This document shows, in pieces, positions 9,000-21,236 of a stretch of 64,000 nt of DNA. Each line of letters begins with the position of its first letter. Positions within the stretch are counted from its first letter, which is position 1. Source of the stretch: Puccinia triticina (taxonomy: Eukaryota > Basidiomycota > Pucciniomycetes > Pucciniales > Pucciniaceae); contig NC_070564.1 of the NCBI RefSeq assembly GCF_026914185.1, positions 6,510,001 to 6,574,000 of the forward strand. The letters run 5' to 3'. The position numbers and the translations under genes were made by a program. The notes below the pieces were generated by a model, which was not told the origin of the DNA, made no database searches, and worked only from the letters and a program-made list of their open reading frames with translations.

Positions 9000-10990
9000 A
9001 CAAGGTGATGGGATGGTCCGTTGAAGATGAATGATGCTTGGTGGGTTGAGGACCAATAATTGGCGCTCTGCTCGAGCGAGCGGCAACAGTCCATCGACTT
9101 CGAGGCTGTGGGAATGGGTTATGTAATCAAGCCTTGCTCCAGACCCGAGCCTAGCCTCAGGAGCCTCTCAAGCCAAGACGTCCGCGGGGGTCTGCTCTCC
9201 CGCGGGACGCCCTCGGGGAAACAGAGTTGAATTCCAGGATAATAAAAAGATGCAAATAAATATGTACAACATATTTATGAACACGTAGAAATTTGATCCA
9301 GGGCCGCTGAAAAAGAAGCATTGACTGGGTGTTGGTAGCATGGCTCTTGCACAAATCTTGGTCAGAAAGTGCAGTTTTACTCACTGCCTTGGCGGTATCT
9401 TGGCAAAAGTGAAAATAGGTCTGAAGGCTCAATTTTTGCCCAAAACAGCTGGCTGGTTGATGGAAATTTAAGCAGATTTTTTTGGAAACAACAATTGTCC
9501 ATGTAGCTTTTAGTTTTGGAGGTGATTGCTTCTCCTGTCTTTAAAATGCACAAGGCAAGACCCACTACTCCAAGTTATACACTATGATAGACCCTGGTTG
9601 TTTAATATTCATCTTGGTTGATGAAGGTGTGTTATCTGATGAACAGGAACTCCCCATATTCAATCAACCAGTATGACCCAACCAGAGGATCCAAACAAGT
9701 CAACAACTGGTAGCAGCCTCCCAGACACCATATGACCAGAATTGCAACCTCAGGACACATGTTGAGCATGGCTGGTATAAAACATCCTGCTGCACAAGGT
9801 GGGCCATTATTTTTTCAAGATGGTTGTATTTGTGGATAGATTTTTTGATTTTGGTGTGGGGATAGTCATATGATGTTGAAATATCAAAATTGGGCACTTG
9901 GGGTGGCCAGCAAAGAGGACTTCTTTTCTGGAAGGCCAGACTTCAAAGCATTGGAGGACTTCTGTCAAATTTGAATAAATCTGGAATTTCAGATTTTGCG
10001 GAAATCTGGAATCTGGAACTCTGGCTCACTTCAAGGGACTTTGGGGACCTAGATTTCCTTGCAAGAACTGAGTCTGTCAGCTCAGATCTGACTTTCCAGA
10101 TCAACAGGAAGTCCTCCAATTGCATATGGAAAACTAACAATTGGGCCAACTTTTTCCAAGCCAACCTTCCAAATCACATTGACCTTTTTGGGCTGTATTA
10201 ATCAAGCTGTTTTGTACTTTGTTTTGTTGATTAATTGGTTTGTTTTGAATGGAAAGAGGTTAAAGAAGGGGAAGCTTTTTTGTTTTGAGGGGGGACTGGA
10301 AAGACACAGACAGACAAAAACAACAAGAGAAAGGAGGAGGAATAATGATAAATCAAAGCAAGCCAAACACACTCAAACATCAACTGGTCACTTTCATATT
10401 GAAAAGAATCACATACATACCACGCGGGAGAGCGGAAAAAAAGGGGAAGTGATGGAAGGAGAAGAAAAATGACTTGAGCTAAACTAATCAACTCGGAGAA
10501 AAGAAAATAAAACGGGATAGAGAGAAAGATAAATAAGGCGTGTAAAGTATGATGAGAATTGTTTTGAGAGAGAAATACGTAGAAAAAGTGGGCCGGATAG
10601 TAAGAAATTAGTTAACTTGTTTAGGTTTCGTTTCGAGGTGTAGGACGGAAGGATGGGGAGAAGGCAACGGAATGGATAGGGAGTATTACACATAGGTTCT
10701 TTCTTTTGGACTTTCTTGGGTTCAAATTTACAAATATATGAACGTCTTGTAGCCAAGAGAAAAAGAACAAAATTAGGAGGAAGAAGAGATGGCAAAAGAT
10801 AGGACGAATCGGCCAGACAGTGGTTCATTCCCAGTACGACGTCCAAACCCAACCACCCGACTGGCCTTTCGATTGAATGTATTTTCTTCTGTCCAAATTT
10901 TGATTGAGGAAAAGAGAGAGGGTGAGGGGGGGGGAGTTTTAATTTTTTTTTATTTCAAGGCTGCTAGAGGGTCGAAAGAAATGAACGAGG
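9000..10990. other. intergenic region between NCB2 and VAC8
   Basis: No gene recognised on either strand. At about 9150-9220 a short foldback contains GGAGCCTCTCAAGCC and CCGCGGGGG/CTCCCGCGGG, related to the AAGCCTCTC hairpin family elsewhere in the window. Positions 10230-10990 are purine-rich (GGAAAGAGG, AAGAGAAAGGAGG), probably the 3' flank of VAC8. Confidence 0.4.
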
Positions 10991-11011
10991 TGGGTGAGAA
11001 TGAGGAAGATC

Positions 11012-13244
11012 CTAGTTGATTTCCAAGCCCAACATCTCGACGACTTTTTTGGCCAAAGTAGCAATCTCGACTTCGCCAGAATCTTCAGCCTCAGAAGCGC
11101 TTCCACCCTCGCCGTCTGGATGAGCGGCGTCGGCCGAAGATGTACCACCTGTACCGCTAGCACTTCCATCGTTTGTTAGGGCTAGTTGGGTCACTAGCGG
11201 CAAGATGAACTTCGAGGATCGGATGTGGTTCTCTAAGAAATGTTCGCCTGAATCTAGCAATTGTACACACGTCCAGACCGCAATGTGCTGGAATGTCGGG
11301 TCGCTGGATTCTAGAAATCGAACCAAGTATCCTTCTAGCCCACCTTCTGGTTTGTCCCAAACTGAATTGAACGCCGTATAGTCCTCGGCTAGATATCGCA
11401 ATGTAAAGCATTGATTAGATCTATCTCATTGTTAAACAGATGAGTAGAAGAAAGTCAATACCTTTTGAAGAAAGGTTGCCAATGGCAGCTGCGCTGTTTC
11501 CTTGAACCTCAACACTGACACTGTTTGTCAAAGGAATCAAGACCTCCAATATGCCCAAGTCCAAGAGATGTCCTTTGATGTCTTCGCTCAGTCCGAGTAC
11601 AGCAGCGCAAGCTGTCATCTCACTTTGGACGCTCAAGGGCACACTCAGGACTAGTTCTTTGATCCGTTCAATAGCACCGGCTTCGACAATTGCAGCTTTG
11701 TTCTTTTCTGAGGAGGCTGCCAGATTACGGAGAGTTGAGATGGCGTGGCATTGGATTTCCTCATTCTCGTCATACGCTAGAAGCTCAATCAACGGATTTA
11801 AAAAGTTCGCCTCAATAATCGGTGATTCGTTTTGTGGGGTGATCGATACATTGCGCACACATGCCGCCGCTGAGAGAATTAGAGGTAGGAATGAGGATCG
11901 CAAAAGCCGGAGGAGTGGGGGCAGTCCACCACACTTAACGATTTCAATTTGATATTTTTCTGTAGTATTGATTGCAGGCGGGTGTCAGCAAAGTCAATCC
12001 TCTAAAATCATTATCAAGCCTGCAATACTGACCATCAGATGCCAGGTTGCGCAATGCAAGGGCGGCCTGACATTGAACCTTCAGACTTGGACTGTCCATC
12101 AAGCCAATTAAACTGTTGACTAGTCGGGGTTCACCCTGGGCGAGACGCTTACGGTTGGCGGTGTCGACGGCGATGTTGCTCAGCGCAGTGGTGCAATAGT
12201 ATTGGACGTCCGTGTCCGAGGAGGACAAGAGCGAGACTAAGACAGGAATCGAGCCAGCGTTGACGAGTTGTTGACGATTCTCATCCGAATGTGTCATGTT
12301 TAACAAAGCGCCTGTAGCGTTGCGTTGGACTCGAGTATCTTTCGAACGCGCCAATCGAGTCAGAGGAACCAGGGCACCAGATTTGGCAATCTTGGCTTTA
12401 TTGTCATCTAGTGTTGTTAGATGAAGAGGTGAAATAGTCAACAAAAGAGCTTCAACAAGACGTCAATCAAGAGATGTAGAGCTGACCGTGAGTGGCCAGG
12501 TTGGTTATACAGCCGACGGCATTGCATTGAACTTCGACGTTGGGACTTAGCATTTGACGGATCAAGGGTTCGAGCCCACCCAGCCTAACAATAAGCAGCT
12601 TATTCTCAGCTAGAGGTTTGATTGACGGAGATGAAAAATGTTAATGTGGGTGATTGAATCTCGGTGGCCAGCGAGGGAGCAAAGTGGTCAGTGAGGATGC
12701 TTAACTGTTGACGGCTAGATTGCCCAACGCAGCGCTGGCAGCGCGTTGAACTTCAGTGTCGTGGGATTGAAGTAAAAACATGATGGGCTCCAAAGTGTCT
12801 CTGCCGACTTCGCGGACGTCCTTTTCGGTGATTTCGGCGAAAGCTAATGCGGCTGAGCGTTGGAGGTCTACATTGTCCGAGAAGGATAAGGTCGAGAGTG
12901 ATTTCAATGGTTCACCGGTGAAAAAGTTGGTGTCCGTCCGTCCTGAATTTCGAGCGAAAGAAGTAGCAAGCGGGTCAAGAAGTAAGCCTAGGGTTTTCTC
13001 GGAGTGAACAGAGACCGAAGAGAAGCGAGTCTCTTTACACACGTTCGAGGAATTGAAGTAAGCTTGCAACCGCATCTCTTTCGGGTTCGAGTAGGAGCGG
13101 TTCATATCCGGATCCACGGCTGTGACCTGTAAATGCCAACGCAGGTATGATGGTCAGCACGGGCGCATAGCTTGAGGAGATTAGATGCAAGCGAGTAAAA
13201 GACCGACGACCACAGCTACAGCAGGATGACAGCACGTTTCCCAT
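11012..13244 (-). CDS. VAC8: Vac8, armadillo-repeat vacuole protein
   Basis: Encodes the vacuolar membrane scaffold Vac8, which acts in vacuole inheritance and fusion, nucleus-vacuole contacts and Cvt/autophagy. Seven minus-strand exons join in frame to about 575 aa: 13204-13244, 13043-13119, 12706-12942, 12487-12609, 12033-12407, 11462-11959 and 11012-11388. The N-terminus [11 protein letters not shown] carries a glycine for myristoylation and cysteines for palmitoylation. A run of armadillo repeats follows: [112 protein letters not shown]. Length is nearly that of yeast Vac8 (578 aa). The tail is acidic and Gly/Ser-rich ([14 protein letters not shown]). The exon 1-2 junction has an alternative (13211-13244 joined to 13043-13126) with the same total length. 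Introns are 73-100 bp except the first (84 bp with either choice), and introns 2-6 fall after the first codon base. Confidence 0.95.
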
Positions 13245-15001
13245 CTGATTGGTTGAGGATGTATGCTAGATGAGGGGTGGGTCGAGGCTGAGGGCGAGTG
13301 GAGCGAGAAGAGGAGAAGGAAGAAAGAAAGAAAGGTGAGGATGGATGGTGGGAAGTAGAGCTGGGCAGGAGTTGAAGGGTAATCAAGGATGGTTTAGTCA
13401 GTTTCTGACAGGGTTTCGGGCACACCCGAACTATATTCAGTCTTTTTTTAATAAAGACGGCTGTTTGGCAATTCAAGGTTCATCAACTGGCGCCCTCCGC
13501 TGGACAGCTTGCTGAATATGTATGGAATTCGACGCGAGGAAAGAAATGCAGTGAGAGCTGACTGGATCAGGAGAGACGACGCAGACCCGACTCTTTATAC
13601 CAGCAAAATCGATAAAACCATCTTTCTCAGAGGAGCCTTAAAAAATGCGTCCATACAGCCGTCATCACAGTCAATTCGGAATCTGAAACCTCACGCAAAA
13701 ATACAATCTATAACGGATGTATGTACGACAGCAGAGACCTCTTGTTGGCACAAAAGATCTGGAGGAAACCACCGGTGGTCATTTCTGTGTTTGTTTGGAT
13801 ACAATTATGAAGATGTATGATCTGGTCAGATTTTCGCTACCGAATCCCGATAAGAAATATGCAGTTTATCAATTCTCGATGAGTGGCCAACCCCATTCAA
13901 CTCTCGTATATATCTCAAAAGACTTTTTTCACACTTGAAAGCTTGATTCTGGTTAGGTATCAACACTACACCCTTGGAATAGGAGACTTCATACCGGCAC
14001 GCCTTTTGGTTAGCTGGGCAATCTCCAGTGGAAGGAGGGATAGAGAGATCAAAGCTCCTCTTCCAAGGTGAGGGGCGTAAACTCTTTTCAGCACTTTTCC
14101 CGAGAAAATCAAGGGCAACCAACTGTGTAATGTAGCAGAATTCCGGTGATTGCCCTATCCTTCCCGAATGACACCTGCAGAAACACGTCGCAACAAATTA
14201 GCCACTGCCGGCCTTCGGTGACAACTGCTGCTCAAGCCCCAACTAGAAAAGTTTCAGTTTGGGACCAAAGACAGCCCACGTAGAGTCCGAATAAAGCTGA
14301 GTGATCTTCGAGGAATTCATCCTCGAGTCAGCAATGGTGGTTTAAAGAAGCTTAAATATGTGAGCCAAGATAAAGCCAGAAATTGGTGTAAGAACTCATC
14401 ATTTTGGCCAAAGGGTGGCTTGGCCTGCAGTGAAGCTGATCAAGGATTCTGGGAACTGCAAGACATTTTTTCCACTTTCTCTATCAAGCAGAAATAAGTT
14501 CAACTTATTTGGAGTGAGACTATAATGTACGTCGATATTTTAATTACTCTTTCTCTCTTTGAAAAATGGATCTTGTCCAAAACAGAATTAGTAACACAAT
14601 GGCTTCCTACAATCTTTGTATCTACAAGTTTGTATTTCAACAAATCAGATCTTTTGTTTGATCAATTGATAATTTCCCACAAGGTTGCCTTTGGGATTCT
14701 TAGGATTATTGTGATGAATGATTTGTTCTTCATGGGCTTCAGGATTACTTGCCGAGTATGGGCATGACTGTTGTCACTGCCATCACTGCAATCAGACGTT
14801 CGACGTCACGGCGACGTCTCGGGAGGTGAGGAGCGAGGCGCCCCGCGCCGCCAGTGCCCGCCGGAGCGTGTGGAGCGCCGAGAGGCGCGGAGACTGCTTG
14901 AATGGGCCCGGCCGGGTAGTACATACCGGGTTTCCACATGTTATGTACCAGCAACTCAAGGCCCGTCGTCGAACGGAACACGAATCAGGAAAACGACCGT
15001 G
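13245..15001. other. divergent intergenic region VAC8 / RPC5
   Basis: Lies between two divergently transcribed genes, so it should hold both promoters. Pyrimidine-rich stretches occur upstream of VAC8 (13260-13380 on the minus strand). A GC-rich patch at 14800-14920 (GCGCCCCGCGCCGCCAGTGC) has open frames on both strands that I do not recognise. Confidence 0.4.
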
Positions 15002-16306
15002 ATGGCCCAGGACAAGAGGCGCGAGAAAATTCCATCGATTTCTGATTCAGGGTCAGACTCAGAAGAAGATGACGACCCGATTGTAAAAGTAAAGCTTTTG
15101 AAATTATTCTTGAGGGAAATTATTCTAGGTGAAAACTAATTCTTCTTATATTTTTTCTTTTTGAAAAATAGAGGATTCCGTTGTTCTTCAACTCTACGCC
15201 AGACTTCTCGCTGCCCTCATTTGCACATTTCAAACCAGTCCTCCTAGACGACGAGGGTAATCAGAACGAGTCCCAACAACAACAATCAAACAAAAAGAAG
15301 CGGCCGAAAACGTTAACGTTGTTGCAGTACCCATTCAAGAGCCAGAACCCAAACTCATCCCATCCATTGTTGCCACCTTCATTGCAGCCGGATCCGATCC
15401 ATAATCCGCAACAACAACCCGCGCCGATCCATGCGAAATATAAACCTGGAGTTCGATCGCTTCGATTGGATGTACCTTTGGAAACGAAAATAGGTATTAA
15501 CGAAAACAGGTTCTCTGATGAACGGGCAAGGGAATTCGCAAAAGGGCTACAAGATAATAAAAACAGTCAATCGAGCGGTTTCAACAAGAAGCATCATCAT
15601 ACGGTGACTGATGACGAGTGCGACCCCTTGGATAAGATGTCACTAGGCTCAACACTAATCCCGGAGCAGTCGAATTATGCGGTCGGCGTTCTCAAACGTG
15701 GTAGCATTGAAGATGGCGATGATGATGAAGATGATGAGTTACACATAGTTCCGTTGGATCAAATTCTGCAGATGAGGCCAAACCTGGACTATCTAGATCA
15801 GTTGGACCAGATCAACTCACAGGCAGACAAACAAGCGCGAAGGGAGCAAGGGCTAGACAGCGATGACTCCGAGGACGGCTCTGAGAACGAAGAGGTGGAT
15901 GAAGAGGCTTTAAAGAAAAAGGCACTGGCTAAGAAGAAATCGGAAGCCAATGAGGCGAAAGCCCTCCAAGTTTCCGTCATTGCTTCCGGAGATGGCGATC
16001 GGGTCGGCGCCGGTCTTCGCTCTGGAGGCCCTCTGTTCGCCCCTCTAAGAGCCGCCGAATCCGAAACTCCCATCAATTTGATTCATTATCACTCTGAAGT
16101 TCGTACTCTTCCTCCTCGAAAACCTCATATTTTCTCTCTCCAGTCTTTATCCCGGATAGTGATCTTCAATCTGACTGTTTCTCTGCTCGTTTGCTTCTCT
16201 ATCATCTCAGACTAAAGAAGCCGAGGCAATCAGACAAAAGATGTATTCATCTAACAAAAGTGAATTAGTTTCCATTTCCTCTTGGACCGAACTTCTAAAA
16301 GTGTAG
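15002..16306 (+). CDS. RPC37: RNA polymerase III subunit RPC5 / Rpc37 (Sin-like)
   Basis: Encodes the Pol III subunit Rpc37/POLR3E, which pairs with Rpc53 in the TFIIF-like heterodimer needed for termination and reinitiation in the nucleus. Three exons join in frame to 369 aa: 15002-15088, 15172-16098 and 16211-16306, with introns beginning GTAAAG and GTTCGT. Family features: acidic start SDSGSDSEEDDDPIV, the conserved step into IPLFFN, TLTLLQYPF, a basic KYKPGVRSLRLDVPL segment, an acidic linker (DDDEDDELH), the ETPINLIHYHSE block, and the tail RQKMYSSNKSELVSI. A poly-Q/N insertion (ESQQQQSNKKK) is lineage-specific low complexity. The C-terminus is shorter than metazoan POLR3E, as in fungi. 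Assignment rests on recalled family features, not on an alignment. Confidence 0.8.
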
Positions 16307-18041
16307 CCAACTTTACATCCCCATGCACTGTAAATCTTCCAACTTCGTCTGTTGCGTTTTATCAGAGTAATCTCCTCCAGTTGCTCTCTCATCCATGAGA
16401 TGAGCCTTGCATCTGACTCACGCAAAACAAAAATTAAACATCTCTCTAGTAATGTGGACGTCTCAGCTATCCATGGTACTCATTTTTTTGTACTCTCAGC
16501 AGAGTTCAAAAAAATGAGTCTCTTCAGCCTTTGATTCATGAAGGGAAAGTCATCCTTTCAACACACCCTTTTATGTACTGACAACTGTGCAAATTACTCA
16601 TATAGCTTTAGAGCCAATTTTGAGGCCTTGATGAACATTTTTTTTTTCAAAAATGGAGAAGTTGCTCTGATTTTCAGGGGACACCTATTCCTGTGCATCT
16701 TGCCATATTAAACACCTTAAAATTGACTCTAAAATTTGATTTTTATCCTATTTGAACCCCCCTACTGTAAACCTGCGAATATGTGACTTTATTGTCATGG
16801 TCTTCAAGGAGTAGGATTCCATACACTTAACATGCTTCACGTAGGATTGATGCAACAAGCAACAGGTTGCCTATGTGTAGATAACATATGTACAGGTTTG
16901 TGGGTCAAGTGATGGGTGTCAGTTTGACGTGTCACAGTAATATATGGTGGGTTATACTATGTATTTGTTGGTAAAGAGGGTTATGTTATGTACCCATATG
17001 TAGAGATGACTGCATAGGTATCCGCCTGATCCGGTCACAGCCGCCTCTCACTGCTCAGTGAACTGTTGCCCGCTGGCTTCCTTCCCCCCCAGACTCGGAA
17101 TCCAACCGCTGTTCAACCACCGAACCGCTTGGCAAGACCACACCCGTAAGCGCCACCTCCGATCCCCTTCCAGTCATCGATCGATATCCAACCGAAATCA
17201 GTTCATTTCCTCACAAAGCAGATAACGATTTCTTCTGATTTTTAGTCAGCACATTCGAACCACCAAACACCCGACCAAAACCGAGTGGTACGTCAGCACC
17301 TCTTGACCATACCTCAACCATCTTTTTTCCCATCATCCCCTCTGCATGTCCCTGCCCGACCTTCCTTACCAGCTGGTCGACGCTCAACACCACAAATTTC
17401 GGTGCTGGAGATAGTGGCTTCACTCTGCTTGGGTCGGGTGACGTGTCCGATCAGCTGGCTGCCGATGGCGATGATAGCCATGATGGCCTGCTGGCCGCTC
17501 CTTGGCGTTCTTGTCGAGAGTGAAACAACTCAAAACCATCTTCACACTCGCATCTCTCCTTTTCAGCACTCCACAACCCTAATTCCGGCCCTCTTTCTTT
17601 CGGCCAATCTGCTGATCTATCCATCCGACCCTCAACTATCAGTTCTACTCCTATTTTATATTTATTATTTCACTACGACCCACCCCATCCCATTCCCTAG
17701 CCCCAGCCAGACTGCGCCAATCGTTGGGGAAGGCCATGGAACCTTATCTATCTTAAACCCCCTCCCCTCTGTTGCTGTTCCCAAAGCATATGCCCACTTT
17801 CATAGTTCTTACTCTGAGCTTGTCTTTTCGTTAGCTTCATACTCGTCCCAAGCAATCTGTCTTGCCGACCAACTGTGAGGCTGATCCCCTAACTCCCTTT
17901 CGAGCTTTTCAAGAAGCTCTTCACACCCCCTGCACATTTCATGCCGCTGTAGTCCCCTTCCTTACTAACCAACCGAATCATCCTTGCTCCGATCAGATTT
18001 TTCGACAAGAAACCATTTCGTATCTTTCAAAATCATCGACC
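16307..18041. other. upstream region of YOP1 and unassigned ORF
   Basis: Positions 16550-17040 are AT-rich with no gene. Positions 17040-18040 are pyrimidine-rich, as expected of a basidiomycete promoter and 5' UTR. A 197-codon plus-strand frame at 17285-17878 has no recognisable domain and biased composition, so it is not called as a gene. Confidence 0.4.
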
Positions 18042-18788
18042 ATGTCCGCCCAAGATAAATTCAACTATTACATTGCTCAGATCGACAAGGAGGTGAGTGA
18101 CTCATTTGAAGCAAATCCAGGTGGTTGCGCTTTTCGTTTTCCTCCAACTGATCGATCGAGATGGTTTGTTCGCTTTTCTAGCTCTCGAAATACCCAGCCT
18201 TGACCAAGCTCGAGCAACAACTCCAAGTCCCCAAGGCATATGGTGTACTGGGTCTCGCCGGATTGTTCTCGATCTTCATCTTCTTCAACATCTTCGCTGG
18301 ATTCTTAACCACTGCTCTCGGCTGGGGTTTACCCGCTTACTTTTCCATCCAGGCCCTGGAATCTCCCAGCTCAGGCGATGATGTCCAGTGGCTAACTTAC
18401 TGGACCGTCGTGAGTCAAATTTCATTTCTGCCCCTGCTGGTCTGCTTCCTGTTTTCTAATCCACCATTACCATGCTCGATCCGCACAGTTTGGTTTCTTC
18501 AACATTATCGAGAGCTTTGCCGATATCATCCTTTACTGGTTCCCATTCTGTATGTCACCGACATGCCTGTTTTTTTTTTCTTCTTCTGCCCCTTAGATCC
18601 TGGTATCCAACATTGCTAATATATGTTTTTCGGATAATCTAGACTACACCTTCAAGTGTGTGTTCATCGTTTGGCTCATGTTGCCCCAAACCCGCGGGGC
18701 CCAGACTGTCTACCACAAGGCCTTGAAACCGTTGGTTGCCAGTACGGCATCCAAGACCAGTGCCCCTCCAGAGACTGCCCCTCAATAG
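18042..18788 (+). CDS. YOP1: Yop1 / DP1 (REEP5) ER-shaping protein
   Basis: Encodes the TB2/DP1/HVA22-family hairpin membrane protein that, with reticulons, generates high curvature in tubular ER. Four exons join in frame to 161 aa: 18042-18092, 18182-18409, 18488-18548 and 18643-18788, with introns of 89, 78 and 94 bp. Visible features: short cytosolic N-terminus (MSAQDKFNYYIAQIDKE), the paired hydrophobic hairpins around LGLAGLFSIFIFFNIFAG and the segment after it, the family signature ESPSSGDDVQWLTYWTVFG, then FNIIESFADIILYWFPFYYT and FIVWLMLPQTRGAQTVYHK. Length is close to yeast Yop1 (180 aa). All introns have GT-AG ends. Confidence 0.95.
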
Positions 18789-19465
18789 TAACAATCATGT
18801 TCGTCTTCTCCCATACGTAATCGAAGGCATTTTTTCAAAGACTCTAGACTTCAATTCTTACAGAGACTGTCCTCAACATACGTTCCCTCGATTTGTTTTA
18901 GAAACCAAAAATAAAAGAATAAAAGAAAACGTTCCCCATCCATATGCATATTGCATCATCTAACGGTTTAAGTTCACTCAGGAGATTATCAAGTATACAG
19001 GCCTCACTTGTTATGTCAGCTTCGCTGGGGTTTTCGTGTCATGAGTGGATGCTTCTTAGGTAGCTGTTTGTATTGAAATCGTGCACAGATGGGCTATTGT
19101 ACATAAGTGACTGCCCTTGTTCACCCCTATAGCCAATCCAGTACTATGTTTTCCTGCTCTCTTTTTCAATCGCAGATCCTGTTTGTTCAACTTTTTTTGG
19201 TTATCCCGTTTTTCCATATCCACTGCTAGCTATTTGTTTGCTCTTGTTGCCTCGTCTATAGAAAAGCATATCATTTCCATCAGTGTGTTCAATGTCTGAG
19301 CATGTCCATCCATTTCTCGTTTCACACATCTCTAGGGATCAGGATGCGAGTACTCAAATATCTTAATATTTTTTTTTACCCTTTTTTATGTCACTATTAC
19401 TCTATGGGTTTTCCTCTTCTCTTGAACCAATTGAAGCGAACTTAACAAAGTCCCTTGAGACTTCG
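18789..19465. other. 3' flank of YOP1
   Basis: T-rich sequence with an AATAAAAGAATAAAAG stretch near 18910 that could direct 3' end formation. No further gene seen. Confidence 0.4.
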
Positions 19466-20276
19466 GGGGAGCCTCCGTCAGGCTGACTTATCACAAGTCC
19501 CTCGCTTCAGAGGGCCCTGGTACAGCCTGGGCTGGCACAAAGCGCCTTCGCGCGAAGCGCAACCTCCGAAGAAGGGACTTGCAGGTAAAGCTAAAAATTT
19601 GGCTTGAGAGCTTTCAGTGTTTTGGTGGGAGTTTTTTCCCGCTCCCCTTTCAGGTGTCTTCTCCTTGTGTATTCCTATTGCCTGTGGTGCCAGATTATAG
19701 GCCTGATTTTTCTCTTTCTTTTGGTGTCAATCACCACTTTTTCCCCCTTCACAAACGAGTTTTGTCCATAATATATTTCGGCTCCAAGCCGATGATAATG
19801 CCGGCGTTATCATTGGCTTGAAGCCAAAGGACAGCCAGAGCAGGCTGAGCTAGATGTGCTGCTTCTTGAGCTGGGTGAGCTGGCGCGTGAGATGGGTGAA
19901 CTTGCATGTGAGCTGGGTGAGCTGGGTGCTGGCGCGTGAGCTGGGTGAGCTGGCGCATGAGCTGGGTGAGCTCTAGCCTAACTAAAGCCTCTCGAACGGA
20001 GGGGGGGGGGGGACCCCCACGTCCCCAAGGGACTCTCCGTAGGAGGAGGTTGCGCTTTGCCCCAGCCCAGGCTGTACCAGGGCCCTCCGAAGTGGCAAGC
20101 TTAACTAAGCCAACACTCGTGGTGAGCGGGTCTGGGCGGCAGCCCAGTCTCACCAGAGAGGCTTACGTGCAAAAGCACAAAGCTCGCGTGAGCCGAGCGT
20201 GATACAAACTTAACACAAGCGTACCCTCCTCGGGGGAGCGTAGCGACCTCCAAAGGAGGGACTTGCCTCTAAAGTC
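19466..20276. repeat. cluster of short foldback repeats (AAGTCCCTC / AAGCCTCTC hairpins)
   Basis: Several short inverted-repeat units lie side by side. AAGTCCCTCGCTTC pairs with GAAGAAGGGACTTG (about 19493-19580). TAACTAAAGCCTCTCGAACG pairs with CAGAGAGGCTTACG (about 19978-20166). A further unit ends GGAGGGACTTGCC near 20265. Between them, 19855-19975 is a GAGCTGGGTGAGCTGGCGC tandem repeat, and an 11-G homopolymer sits near 20003. No coding potential supported. Confidence 0.6.
19779..19826. repeat. about 48-bp palindrome (TTGGCTTGAAGCC type)
   Basis: GGCTCCAAGCCGATGATAAT is followed by GCCGGCGTTATCATTGGCTT and GAAGCC, forming a hairpin centred on GCCGGC. An inverted-orientation copy, including the adjacent AGGACAGCCAGAGC, lies at 25288-25354. 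Confidence 0.8.
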
Positions 20277-20281
20277 GCATG

Positions 20282-21231
20282 TGTCAGCCACAGAGTACAT
20301 GTCACAGTACCTTACACGTACCAAGTACCTGCAATTGTTCACATTACATATAGTACATTCCCTTTACACCTTTATTACATATGTATATCATTAGATACAA
20401 GCTTAAGAATGTACTCTTGTTATACATTACATTATATAACCATAGTTAAATACAGTTACCATAATGTAATGTTGTTATGAGAGTTAATTTACGTGCAAAC
20501 AGTAAGATTACAATACATTGTAATATTACTGCACACGTGAAATACCCCAAGACTGGTATCACTCATTTATCCCCTGTTACGCCTCAGTTCCCATTTACAT
20601 AACATATTAGTTATGGTATAAATACATAAACAATACACGATGTAATCCAATTCAAAGAGCACTGAATGGAATTACTGATTGGTTATGATCAGCTAGTGTG
20701 CACAGCTACTGATCTAGGATCAGTACTGATCATTACACTGCCCTGAGCATTTCCAATGTTGATCCTCTTGAGGATCTGCTTCCCTTGAGCGCTTCCAGTT
20801 CCCCCCTGGTCCTGAAGCGCCTCCAAGCGCTTCATGTTCCCTCCTGCTCATTCCCCCTCTATATAAACACGCCCTCCAGGACTGTTTATCCCTCAGAATA
20901 TTATTACAGCAAGGTCTAACACATACATAGTTAAACAGTGCCTTCATTCTCACCCATCATTCAATTCAGGAATACCTTCAACTCTTGATTACCCTTACCT
21001 TTCTATAGGTAAAACCACAAACCCAAGTTGAGTTATTCCTTGGATGCCTATTAACACCTTGTGTTGATCTGGATGCGCCTTAATTGAGCAAGCCTCTCAG
21101 TCAAGCTTACTGATAGAGTGAAACCTTTTACAGGTCTTACCACGAACCCATTGGCCCATCCTTGGCATCTTACACCATCATCTTGATAGTAACAACCCTC
21201 TCAGACACGGTTAGTTACATACAGGCTGACA
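20282..21231 (+). mobile_element. solo LTR (950 bp) of a Ty3/gypsy-type element
   Basis: Starts TGTCAGCC and ends GGCTGACA, a perfect 8-bp terminal inversion, and is flanked by the 5-bp duplication GCATG (20277-20281 and 21232-21236). A promoter-like CCTCTATATAAACACGCCC lies near 20866. No internal domain is present, so this is the product of LTR-LTR recombination. A related LTR start (TGTCAGCCTTAGAG after a purine tract) is at 36945. Confidence 0.9.
20866..20884 (+). promoter_or_regulatory. TATA-box region of the solo LTR
   Basis: CTATATAAACACGCCC within the LTR, followed by a CTCAGAATATTATTACAGC stretch, resembles the LTR core promoter. A related CTCTATAAATAGAGG box is at 44632 in an LTR-like block. 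Confidence 0.5.
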
Positions 21232-21236
21232 GCATG

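Noticed and set aside
17285..17878. 197-codon ORF upstream of YOP1
   Set aside because: Pyrimidine-rich promoter-like sequence, no recognised domain, no splice support.
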